Positions 18,181 through 25,959 of a stretch of DNA of 64,000 nucleotides are shown here, piece by piece (position 1 is the first letter of the stretch; every line of letters begins with the position of its first letter). The stretch is from Pseudomonas sp. Bc-h (lineage in GTDB: Bacteria; Pseudomonadota; Gammaproteobacteria; Pseudomonadales; Pseudomonadaceae), in contig NZ_MUIN01000012.1 of the NCBI RefSeq assembly GCF_002080045.1, positions 402,013 through 466,012 on the forward strand, written 5' to 3'. A program made the translations under genes and the position numbers. The notes under the pieces were generated by a model. The model was given only the letters and a program-made list of their open reading frames with translations. It did not search any database and was not told the DNA's origin.

Positions 18181-19197
18181 TCAGCCACGCGCCGCATCGA
18201 TGGCCGCGAGCACCGGCGCCATCGACGGATTGGTCTGGGTGAACGGCACCCACAGCTTTTCGCGCATCACCTTGCGAATGCTCTCGCGCTCGGCGTCGGC
18301 CATGGGGAAGAACGTCATGCCGCCCTTGCCCAGTGCCGCGATGGCTTCGGCGCCCTTGACCGCCGCTGCCGTACGTTGGTGCACGCTGGCTTCCTGCGCT
18401 GCCTGAACGAAGGCCTGCTGCAGGTCGGCGGGAATTTTCGCCAGGCCGCGTTTACCGATCACCGCAATGCAGGGGCTGAACAGGTGGTTGGTCTGCCAGC
18501 TGTTTTTCACCACTTCGTCGAGTTTGTTGGCGAGCACGCTGGCGGCGTCATGTTCGAAGCCTTCCACCACGCCGGTCTGCACGGCGGTGTAGACCTCGTT
18601 GAAGGCAATCGGCGTGGGGATCGCGCCCATCAGCTTGAAGGTTTCGATGAACGCCTGGGTGGGCAAGACTCGCAGTTTCACGTTCTTGATCGTTTCCAGG
18701 TCCTTGATCGGCGACTTGGTGTAGACGCTGCGCGCACTGAAATGCGAGCCCCAGCCCACCACCGTGCAACCAGTGCGCTCCTGCAGAAGTTTGTTGTAGG
18801 TCTCGCCGACACCGCTGTCCACAGACCTTGCGACGTGCTCGTAACTGTCGAACAGAAAACCCAGATCCAGCAACGCCAGCTCGGGCAACGCCGTGGCCCA
18901 GATCGAACTGCCGGTGACCATCATGTCGATGGAGCCGAGGCGCACCTGCTGCACCACATCCGCTTCTTTGCCGAGCTGGCCGTTGGGGAAAAAATCGATG
19001 CGAATGCGATCACCCACCGATTGCTTCAGGTTTTCCACCAGGCGTTGGTAGAACAGGTAATGGGCGGAGTTCTCGTCGGAGGTCATGGTCGACGACAGGC
19101 GCAATACCGGGGTGGCGGCACGAGCGAATGAAGGCAAGGCCAGTGCGGCGGCACTGACGGCAGCGGACTGCACGAAACGGCGTCGGGTCAGGGACAT
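18181..19197 (-). CDS. TRAP transporter substrate-binding protein (DctP), Tat-exported
   Basis: 338 residues. The signal MSLTRRRFVQSAAVSAAALA has a twin-arginine motif and ends near AFARA-type cleavage (SFARAATP). KLRVLPTQAFIETFKLMGA carries the conserved Arg that binds the substrate carboxylate in DctP proteins, followed by AFNEVYTAVQTGVVEGFEHD. It is periplasmic and delivers an acidic ligand to the fused permease. It is the first gene of the leftward operon, 48 bases downstream of the LacI-type palindrome. Confidence 0.93.
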   Translation of the reverse strand: MSLTRRRFVQSAAVSAAALALPSFARAATPVLRLSSTMTSDENSAHYLFYQRLVENLKQSVGDRIRIDFFPNGQLGKEADVVQQVRLGSIDMMVTGSSIWATALPELALLDLGFLFDSYEHVARSVDSGVGETYNKLLQERTGCTVVGWGSHFSARSVYTKSPIKDLETIKNVKLRVLPTQAFIETFKLMGAIPTPIAFNEVYTAVQTGVVEGFEHDAASVLANKLDEVVKNSWQTNHLFSPCIAVIGKRGLAKIPADLQQAFVQAAQEASVHQRTAAAVKGAEAIAALGKGGMTFFPMADAERESIRKVMREKLWVPFTQTNPSMAPVLAAIDAARG

Positions 19198-19244
19198 TAG
19201 GTTTTTTCTCTTGTTGTTGTTCTGGTCGGAGCACTTTCAAACGG

Positions 19245-19266
19245 TTTAGTAAAACGTTTTACTAAA
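19245..19266. promoter_or_regulatory. Perfect 22-bp palindrome, predicted LacI-family operator
   Basis: The core TAAAACGTTTTA is extended on both sides to a fully symmetric 22-base sequence with a central CG, the hallmark of LacI-family operators. It sits between the DctP start (19197) and the Gfo/Idh start (19410). Binding here could repress both divergent units. The LacI regulator encoded at 15126-16178 is the natural candidate. Confidence 0.82.
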
Positions 19267-19409
19267 TCGGTTTACAAACTATAGCCAGCGACCCGGTTTT
19301 GGCAACCGGAAATTTCAGGATCGGTACTTTCGATGGAACTTCCCCCATTCTGACCTGCCGACTACAGAGGCGCCGGACACACCGTCCGCTGAAAAAGGAG
19401 GCCCATCCC

Positions 19410-20516
19410 ATGCCAGATTCAAACGGAAAAATCCGCTACGCCGTGGTAGCAGGCGGCTGGATTTCCCAAGGCGCTTTCATGCCAGGCCTTGAGCAGACCG
19501 ACAATTCGGTGATGACTGCATTGGTCACCGGCGATCCGGTCAAGGCAGATGAACTGGCCGCGCTGTATGACCTCAAGAGTTATCACTACGACGAATTTGC
19601 AACGCTGCTGAGTTCCGGCGAAATCGACGCGATCTACCTCGCGACGCCGAACTTTCGCCATCGCGAATTTGCCGTGCCTGCGCTGGAAGCCGGCATCCAT
19701 GTATTGCTGGAAAAACCCATGGCCACGAGCGAAGAAGATTGCGTGGCGATCACCGAAGCCGCCAACCGCTCAGGCGCGAAACTGATGGTTGCCTACCGTC
19801 TGCACTTCGAGCCGGGCACGGTGGAGATGGTCAATCGGGTGCGCGCCGGCGATATCGGCGACCCGCGTCTGTTTACCGCAACGTTCGCGCAGACCACCGA
19901 CCCGGCCAACCACCGCATGCAAAGCGGTTTCGACGCTGGCCCGGTGGCCGATATGGGCCCCTACCCGATCAACGCGGTGCGCAACCTGTTCGGCGCGGAG
20001 CCACTGCAAGTGCATGCCGTCGGGATCAAGACGCCAGGGCGGGAGATCAATACGTTCGACACGGTCAACGTAACCCTGCGTTTCGCGGAAGAAAGGCTGG
20101 CGACGTTCACCGTCAGTTACAGCCTGCCGTCCACGGAGCGCTTCCAGTTGATCGGCACCCAGGGCGAATTCGAAGCCTCGCCATGCTTCGGTTTCGGCAA
20201 GGGTGTAGCGATTGCCTATCGCGCGATCATCGACGGCAACACCACTGAACACAGCCATCCGGTGGTCGATCAGTTCGGCGGCGAGGCGCAGTATTTTTCC
20301 GACTGCATCCTGCAGAACCGCGAGCCGGAACCCGACGGCGACGAAGGCTGGCGCGATGTACGAGTGGTCAAGGCCGTCGAGCGGGCGCTGATCACCGGTC
20401 AACCGCAGAAACTCGACCCGCTGCCGGAACGTCCGGGCATCAGCATCGAACAGGCGCGGCGCCTGCCGCTGGCGAAAGTCCCGCCTTACATCAATACCGA
20501 TGAGCCGAATGCCTGA
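19410..20516 (+). CDS. Gfo/Idh/MocA-family sugar oxidoreductase
   Basis: 368 residues from ATG 19410, preceded by AAAAAGGAG; the frame is open further upstream, but this site decides the start. IRYAVVAGGWISQGAFMPG is a somewhat degenerate Rossmann start (GGWISQG instead of GxGxxG). GIHVLLEKPMAT contains the family EKP motif, and DMGPYPINAVRNLFG carries the conserved C-terminal-domain motif. Members oxidise or reduce sugars and inositols with NAD(P). It is divergent from the TRAP operon across the LacI operator and probably catalyses the first oxidation of the imported sugar or sugar acid. Confidence 0.9.
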   Translation: MPDSNGKIRYAVVAGGWISQGAFMPGLEQTDNSVMTALVTGDPVKADELAALYDLKSYHYDEFATLLSSGEIDAIYLATPNFRHREFAVPALEAGIHVLLEKPMATSEEDCVAITEAANRSGAKLMVAYRLHFEPGTVEMVNRVRAGDIGDPRLFTATFAQTTDPANHRMQSGFDAGPVADMGPYPINAVRNLFGAEPLQVHAVGIKTPGREINTFDTVNVTLRFAEERLATFTVSYSLPSTERFQLIGTQGEFEASPCFGFGKGVAIAYRAIIDGNTTEHSHPVVDQFGGEAQYFSDCILQNREPEPDGDEGWRDVRVVKAVERALITGQPQKLDPLPERPGISIEQARRLPLAKVPPYINTDEPNA

Positions 20517-20680
20517 TTGCCGACGACAGCGTGCGACTGTCGATCTGCTCTGCCCTCTTTCGCAGTCCGGCCGAGCGGTGTTCCTGCAGGCCGCACTGCT
20601 ACGGGGCAAGGCGCGGATGCGCATACAATCACCCGCCTCGTCAGCGCCGGATCAGCGTGCCTTGCGGCTGAAAAAATGCA

Positions 20681-20700
20681 GTTGTATGATGTCTGTCAAC
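20681..20700. promoter_or_regulatory. Possible GntR-type operator upstream of the aldehyde dehydrogenase
   Basis: GTTGTATGATGTCTGTCAAC has GTTG/CAAC ends in dyad symmetry and lies 107 bases before the aldehyde dehydrogenase start. A related 20-mer occurs at 38429-38448 before the sodium symporter (14 of 20 positions identical). Both resemble FCD-type GntR sites. The rest of the gap 20517-20806 has no gene. Confidence 0.4.
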
Positions 20701-20806
20701 ACTCGATATCCCTTAGGCTATCGTCACTACGCTTCATGCAACCTCACAGATTCCCTGTCAGGCGCCTCGCCTGATCGTTTCGACCCAAAAATAACAGGAG
20801 AAGCAG

Positions 20807-22390
20807 ATGCCTACCGTTCTCGGCCAGAACTTCATCGGCGGCGCCCGCAGCGGCCTCGGCGAAGCACGCCACAAGAGCCTCGACGCCACCACTGGCGAAG
20901 CCCTGCCTTACGCTTTCCACCAGGCGACTGACGGCGAAATCGACGCCGCAGCCCTGGCCGCCAAAGAAGCCTTCGCTGAATACCGTCAACTGAGCCCGGC
21001 CCGCCGCGCTGAATTCCTCGACGCCATCGCCGACGAACTCGACGCACTGGGCGATGATTTCGTAGCGCTGGTGTGCCAGGAAACCGCGCTGCCAGCCGGT
21101 CGGATCCAGGGTGAGCGCGGTCGCACCAGCGGCCAGATGCGTCTGTTCGCAAAAATCCTGCGTCGCGGCGACTTCCTCGGCGCGCGTATCGATCTGGCCT
21201 TGCCGGATCGCAAGCCTCTGCCCCGTGTCGACCTGCGCCAGCAGCGTATCGGCGTCGGCCCGATTGCCGTATTCGGCGCCAGTAACTTCCCGTTGGCTTT
21301 CTCCACTGCTGGTGGCGATACCGCCTCCGCTCTGGCAGCCGGTTGCCCGGTTGTGGTCAAGGCCCACAGTGGCCACATGGCGACTGCCGACCTGGTGGGT
21401 AATGCGATCATCCGCGCCGCCGAAAAAACCGGCATGCCAAAAGGCGTGTTCAACATGATCTTCGGCAGCGGCGTTGGCGAAGGCCTGGTCAAGCACCCGG
21501 CTATCAAGGCCGTTGGCTTCACCGGTTCGCTGCACGGCGGTAACGCCCTGTGCAAACTGGCTGCCGAGCGTCCTGAGCCAATCCCGGTGTTCGCCGAGAT
21601 GTCCAGCATCAACCCAGTGGTCCTGCTGCCAGGCGCACTGTCGGCCCGTGGCGCTGCCATCGCTGGCGAACTGGCCGCTTCCGTGGTCATGGGTGCGGGT
21701 CAGTTCTGCACCAACCCGGGTGTGGTGATCGGCATTCGCTCCCCTGCCCTGACGGCGTTCACCGAACAGCTGCAAGAGCACATGGGTGGCCAGGCGCCGC
21801 AGACCATGCTCAATGAAGGCGGTCTGCGCAGCTACAGCAAAGGCGTTCAAAAGCTGATGGCGCACCCGAGCGTTACCCATCTGGCCGGCAAGCCGCAAGA
21901 AGGCCGTCAGGCTCAGGCACAGCTGTTCAAGGCTGACGTGAGCATGCTGCTCAATGGCGACGAACTGCTGCAGGAAGAAGTCTTCGGCCCGACCACGCTG
22001 CTGATCGAAGTGGCGGATGACGCTGAACTGAAAGCCGCTCTGCTGGCGCTGCGTGGTCAACTGACCGCGACTCTGATCGGCGAAACCGCCGACCTGCAGA
22101 AGTACCAGTGGTTGGTGCCAGTGCTGGAAGATAAAGTCGGTCGCATCCTGGTCAACGGCTACCCTACCGGCGTCGAAGTCTCCGATGCCATGGTTCACGG
22201 CGGCCCGTACCCGGCGACGTCCGACGCACGCGGCACTTCCGTCGGTACCTTGGCAATCGACCGCTTCCTGCGTCCGGTCTGCTACCAGAACTACCCGGAC
22301 AGCCTGCTGCCGGCCGCGCTGCAAAACGCCAACCCACTGGGCCTCAAGCGCCTGGTCAACGGCGAGTGGAGCAGCGACGTCATCGCATGA
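20807..22390 (+). CDS. Aldehyde dehydrogenase, alpha-ketoglutarate semialdehyde dehydrogenase type
   Basis: 527 residues, longer than ordinary aldehyde dehydrogenases and matching the KGSADH group of pentonate and hexarate catabolism. GPIAVFGASNFPLAFSTAGG is the cofactor and oxyanion region, VFAEMSSINPV contains the general-base Glu, and GAGQFCTNPGV holds the catalytic Cys. The expected reaction is 2,5-dioxopentanoate to 2-oxoglutarate with NAD(P). ACAGGAG precedes the ATG. A strong intrinsic terminator follows. It is the final step that would feed the neighbouring sugar-acid pathway into the TCA cycle. Confidence 0.9.
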   Translation: MPTVLGQNFIGGARSGLGEARHKSLDATTGEALPYAFHQATDGEIDAAALAAKEAFAEYRQLSPARRAEFLDAIADELDALGDDFVALVCQETALPAGRIQGERGRTSGQMRLFAKILRRGDFLGARIDLALPDRKPLPRVDLRQQRIGVGPIAVFGASNFPLAFSTAGGDTASALAAGCPVVVKAHSGHMATADLVGNAIIRAAEKTGMPKGVFNMIFGSGVGEGLVKHPAIKAVGFTGSLHGGNALCKLAAERPEPIPVFAEMSSINPVVLLPGALSARGAAIAGELAASVVMGAGQFCTNPGVVIGIRSPALTAFTEQLQEHMGGQAPQTMLNEGGLRSYSKGVQKLMAHPSVTHLAGKPQEGRQAQAQLFKADVSMLLNGDELLQEEVFGPTTLLIEVADDAELKAALLALRGQLTATLIGETADLQKYQWLVPVLEDKVGRILVNGYPTGVEVSDAMVHGGPYPATSDARGTSVGTLAIDRFLRPVCYQNYPDSLLPAALQNANPLGLKRLVNGEWSSDVIA

Positions 22391-22414
22391 TGACAAGCTG
22401 ATTCGCTGCAACGC

Positions 22415-22452
22415 AAAACGGCGCGTCCCGCACAGGACGCGCCGTTTTTTTT
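22415..22452 (+). terminator. Intrinsic terminator after the aldehyde dehydrogenase
   Basis: AAAACGGCGCGTCC (22415-22428) pairs perfectly with GGACGCGCCGTTTT around the loop CGCACA, followed by a run of eight T. It ends the rightward unit 24 bases after the stop codon. Confidence 0.95.
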
Positions 22453-22526
22453 GACCTCGCATTGCCAGTGGCGATGCTCATCACTAGCATCGTCGCCAGC
22501 CCACTCATCCTGGAATGGATTTAGAC

Positions 22527-22868
22527 ATGAACGACGAACTACAGATCATCGACCTGCAGGAAGGCACCGGCAAGGCGGCAGTCAAGGGCGCGCTGATCAC
22601 CACGCAATACACCGGCACGCTGGAAGACGGCACGGTCTTCGACTCATCCTGGGCGCGTGGCAAACCCTTCCAGTGCGTGATCGGCACCGGCCGGGTAATC
22701 AAGGGCTGGGACATCGGAATCATGGGGATGAAAGTCGGCGGTAAACGCAAACTGCTGGTGCCGTCGCATCTGGCTTACGGCGAACGTTCGATGGGCGCGC
22801 ACATCAAGCCGCATTCAAACCTGATGTTCGAGATCGAGTTGCTGGAGGTGCTGACGCGGGATGATTGA
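22527..22868 (+). CDS. FKBP-type peptidyl-prolyl cis-trans isomerase
   Basis: About 113 residues forming a single FKBP domain. Visible motifs are YTGTLEDGTVFDSSWARGKPF, IGTGRVIKGWDIGIMGMKVGGKRKL and LAYGERSMGAHIKPHSNLMFEIELLEV, which cover the active-site hydrophobics. There is no signal peptide, so it is a cytoplasmic prolyl isomerase and folding helper. An in-frame ATG at 22515 is an alternative start; the one at 22527 has TGGAATGGA about 11 bases before it. It stands alone between a terminator and a REP. Confidence 0.92.
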   Translation: MNDELQIIDLQEGTGKAAVKGALITTQYTGTLEDGTVFDSSWARGKPFQCVIGTGRVIKGWDIGIMGMKVGGKRKLLVPSHLAYGERSMGAHIKPHSNLMFEIELLEVLTRDD

Positions 22869-22906
22869 AGCGGCACAGCTCTGAGGGTGGATAACGAACC
22901 TGTAGC

Positions 22907-22983
22907 CGCCCGGCCGGGCGGAGTGCCATTTGCCGGCGGTCGCAATCTACAAAACGCCACCGCCGGCAAGCCGGACTGCTCCA
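22907..22983. repeat. REP-type palindromic repeats
   Basis: TTTGCCGGCGGTCGC and CACCGCCGGCAAGCCGGACT form inverted arms after the FKBP gene, preceded by a GC-rich GCCCGGCCGGGCGG palindrome. This is the same family as the copies near 545, 2815, 38278 and 50515. It separates the rightward FKBP gene from the convergent end of the signalling operon. Confidence 0.7.
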
Positions 22984-23006
22984 AAGGAATCAGATGACGG
23001 GGACAC

Positions 23007-25400
23007 CTAACTCGCCATCCCAGCCCCAGCCCTCATCAACACGTTCGCCAGTTTTCTCGCCAGCTCTTCTTCCTTGTAGGGCTTTTGCACGATCAGTTGT
23101 TGGTCGACGTCGAGGATGTCGATGTCGGCAAACCCGGTGATGAACATGATCGGCAGCTCTGGATGTTCGCGTTTGACGATCTCGGCCAGTTCCGCGCCGG
23201 TCATGTTGGGCATGGCGAAGTCGGTGAGCACCAGATCAATGGCGGGGTCGATCTTCTTCAAGGCCTCGTCGCCGTTCTCGGCTTCGACCACCGAGTACCC
23301 CAGCGAGCTGAGCATCATCGAGGTCACCGAGCGTACGTCCGGATCATCGTCGACCAGCAGGATGGTGCGGTGCAGATCATCGGCGTCGGCGTTACCCGGC
23401 ATGTCCGACATGCTGATCACCGGCGTTGCCGTTTGAGCGATGCTGGGCAAATAGACGTTGATCGTGGTTCCCGCGTTTTCGGCGGTGTCGATACTCACGC
23501 CACCACCGGACTGCTTGGCGAAGCCGAACACCTGCGCAAGCCCGAGCCCCGATCCCTTGCCCACCGCCTTGGTGGTGAAAAACGGCTCGAACGCCTTGGC
23601 CAGCACCGCTGCACTCATGCCGCAACCGGTGTCGCTCACCGACAGCACCACGTAGGCGCCCGGATCAGGATCTTCCGGACGCTGCGGCAAGCGATAGACC
23701 ATCTCGTTCCAGGTGCTCAGGCGCAGTTGCCCCCCCTGGGCCATCGCATCGCGCCCGTTGATCGCCAGGTTGAGGATGATCATCTCGGTCTGGGTAGGGT
23801 CAACCAGCGCGCTCCACAGGTCTTCGGCCAACTCGGTTTCGACCCAGACGCTGCCCCCCAGCGCGCGACCCAACAGTTCGCGCATCCCGCCGATGGTGTC
23901 GTTCAAGTTCAGCGCCACCGGCTCCAGCCGCTGACGACGGGAGAACGACAGCAACTGGCTGGTGAGTTTGGCGCCCCGCTCCCCGGCTTCGCGAATGTTC
24001 TGCAAACGCTGGGCAGACTTGGTGAACACGCCTTTTTCCAGATCCCGGGTGAGGAAGTTGGCACTGGTCAGAATCACCGTCAGCAGGTTGTTGAAGTCGT
24101 GGGCGACGCCGGCAGTCAGCTGTCCCACCACTTCCAGCCGCTGCATCTGCTGCAACGCGGCCTCGACCCGCTCGCGCTCGCGAATCTGGTCACGCAAACG
24201 TTTGTTGGTCGCTGCCAGCTCATCGACCACCGCGCGCTCGCTGGTGATATCACGCACGGCGGCGTACATCAGGCCCTCGTCAGGCACGATGGTCCACGAT
24301 AACCAGCGGAAACCGCCTTCGGCGTGGCGCAGGCGATTGACGAAACGCGTGGTCACGTTGCCTCCGGCGACACTGGCGGTTTCGCGCAAGGTCGCGTCCA
24401 GATCTTCAGGATGGATCAGCTCGCACAGGCTCTGTTCATTGAACTGCGCCCGGGTCCAGCCAAGGGTCGCTTCCCAGGCAGGATTGAGCGCAATCGGCGT
24501 CATGTCGAAGCGCAGAACGCCGAGTAACTCGCGGGAAAGCTCCCAGGTCCGGTCGCGCTCCCGGGTTCGTTGCACCACGCGCTCGCCCAGGATTTCGTTG
24601 AGCTGCTGCAATGCCTGGGTGGCTTGCTTGCGTTCGCTGATGTCCTGCATGACGCCGGTGAAACGCACGCACTTGCCGTCTTCAAACAGCGAACGACCGT
24701 TGGAAAATACCCAGCGTTCGCCATCGCCCACGGCGTGCAGGCGATGCTCGATCTGAAAACCGGTGTCAGCGGTCAACGCCGCCCTGACCTTGCTCTCCAG
24801 CAACTCACGATCATCGGGATGACAGCGGGAGAACATGAAGTCCATGCTGACCTGATCATCGGCCGTTAACCCGTAAAGGTTTTTGCAGCGCTCATCCCAG
24901 AGCAGCGTGTCGGTGGCCGGATCGTAGGTCCAGATCCCCATTTCCGCCGCTTCGATTGCCAGATGCGCCCGCACTTCTGCGTCTTGCAGCGTCTCCTCGG
25001 CACGCACGCGCTTTTCTCGCTCGTGGACTTCGGAGACCGCCCGGACCACGGCCTTGGGCAGCATCTTGAGGTTCTGTTTGAGGACGTAGTCGATGGCGCC
25101 CATGCGCATCATCTCGACCGCGTGCTGCTCGCCGAATATGCCGGACAGGAAAATAAAAGGGGTCTGCGGCGCCAGACGCCGCGCGCAATTGAGCACCTCG
25201 GCGCCGGATGAACCGGGCAACAGATAATCGCTGAGGATCAGGTCAAAACGCTGGGCCAGCAGCTCGCGTTCTACCTCCTGGTGGTTGTAGACCAGTGTGG
25301 CGTCGATTTTCAGCCCACTGTTTTCCAGGGTGAGGAGCGTCAGTTCGGCGTCATGCGGACTGTCTTCAACCAGCAGTAATTTGAGCAGCGATAGCGGCAT
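23007..25400 (-). CDS. Hybrid kinase: REC-PAS-PAS-HisKA-HATPase-REC
   Basis: 797 residues, with no membrane segment. Residues 1-125 are a receiver with phospho-acceptor Asp58 (DLILSDYLLPGSSG). Two PAS/PAC units follow (about 140-270 and 290-410; GVMQDISERKQ ends the first). The dimerisation/His box is VAHDFNNLLTVILTSANFL. The ATPase has N (LNLAINGRDAM), DTGCGM and GSGLGLAQVFG. The C-terminal receiver has VLTDFAMPNMTG. It is the last gene of the stressosome/phytochrome cluster, 78 bases after the small receiver. It could relay phosphate between the receivers of this cluster. Confidence 0.93.
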   Translation of the reverse strand: MPLSLLKLLLVEDSPHDAELTLLTLENSGLKIDATLVYNHQEVERELLAQRFDLILSDYLLPGSSGAEVLNCARRLAPQTPFIFLSGIFGEQHAVEMMRMGAIDYVLKQNLKMLPKAVVRAVSEVHEREKRVRAEETLQDAEVRAHLAIEAAEMGIWTYDPATDTLLWDERCKNLYGLTADDQVSMDFMFSRCHPDDRELLESKVRAALTADTGFQIEHRLHAVGDGERWVFSNGRSLFEDGKCVRFTGVMQDISERKQATQALQQLNEILGERVVQRTRERDRTWELSRELLGVLRFDMTPIALNPAWEATLGWTRAQFNEQSLCELIHPEDLDATLRETASVAGGNVTTRFVNRLRHAEGGFRWLSWTIVPDEGLMYAAVRDITSERAVVDELAATNKRLRDQIRERERVEAALQQMQRLEVVGQLTAGVAHDFNNLLTVILTSANFLTRDLEKGVFTKSAQRLQNIREAGERGAKLTSQLLSFSRRQRLEPVALNLNDTIGGMRELLGRALGGSVWVETELAEDLWSALVDPTQTEMIILNLAINGRDAMAQGGQLRLSTWNEMVYRLPQRPEDPDPGAYVVLSVSDTGCGMSAAVLAKAFEPFFTTKAVGKGSGLGLAQVFGFAKQSGGGVSIDTAENAGTTINVYLPSIAQTATPVISMSDMPGNADADDLHRTILLVDDDPDVRSVTSMMLSSLGYSVVEAENGDEALKKIDPAIDLVLTDFAMPNMTGAELAEIVKREHPELPIMFITGFADIDILDVDQQLIVQKPYKEEELARKLANVLMRAGAGMAS

Positions 25401-25478
25401 GAATAGTCGTCGTTCGTTTCACAAAGGCCTGTGCCGCCCGCAGTCAGGAGGACGACACAGGTCGCAGGGGCAGGAAAA

Positions 25479-25940
25479 TCAGGAGCCCGGACGGCGTGTC
25501 AGTCGCAGTGAACCTGGCGGCGGCTCGTTGAGTACGGCCCAGAAAATCCCGAGGTCGGAGATTGCCGAGACGAATTCCTTGAATTCGACCGGCTTGACAA
25601 CGTAAGCGTTCACTCCAAGCGCATAGGCGCGTTGCAGATCCGGCTCTTCGCGCGAGGACGTGAGCATGACCACCGGGATGCTGCGCAAATCCTCGCTCTC
25701 GCGGATGGCCTTGAGGACTTCGAGGCCATCGAGTTTCGGCAGTTTGAGATCAAGCAACAGCACCGCCGGATTGCCGGCCACGCGGTCGTGGTGTTTATTG
25801 CGTCGGAAGAGATAGTCCAGCGCCTCGGCGCCGTCTCGCAATACGATCACTTCGTTGGCCAACTGGCTACGTTCAAGAGCGACCAGAGTCAGCTCCAGAT
25901 CGTTTGGATTGTCTTCCACCAGAAGAATGGGTTTGAGCAT
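25479..25940 (-). CDS. Single-domain response regulator (Rcp1-like)
   Basis: 153 residues, a lone receiver with no output domain. LVEDNPNDLELTLVAL carries the acidic pocket, LLLDLKLPKLDG the phospho-acceptor Asp64, VVMLTSS the Thr/Ser, and YVVKPVEF the Lys. The insert EALDYLFRRNKH is typical of the Rcp1 group, which are the cognate receivers of cyanobacterial and bacterial phytochromes. It lies 19 bases downstream of the bacteriophytochrome gene, so it is the probable direct phosphate acceptor. Confidence 0.94.
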   Translation of the reverse strand: MLKPILLVEDNPNDLELTLVALERSQLANEVIVLRDGAEALDYLFRRNKHHDRVAGNPAVLLLDLKLPKLDGLEVLKAIRESEDLRSIPVVMLTSSREEPDLQRAYALGVNAYVVKPVEFKEFVSAISDLGIFWAVLNEPPPGSLRLTRRPGS

Positions 25941-25959
25941 TGGGCGTCTCCTCGGACAC

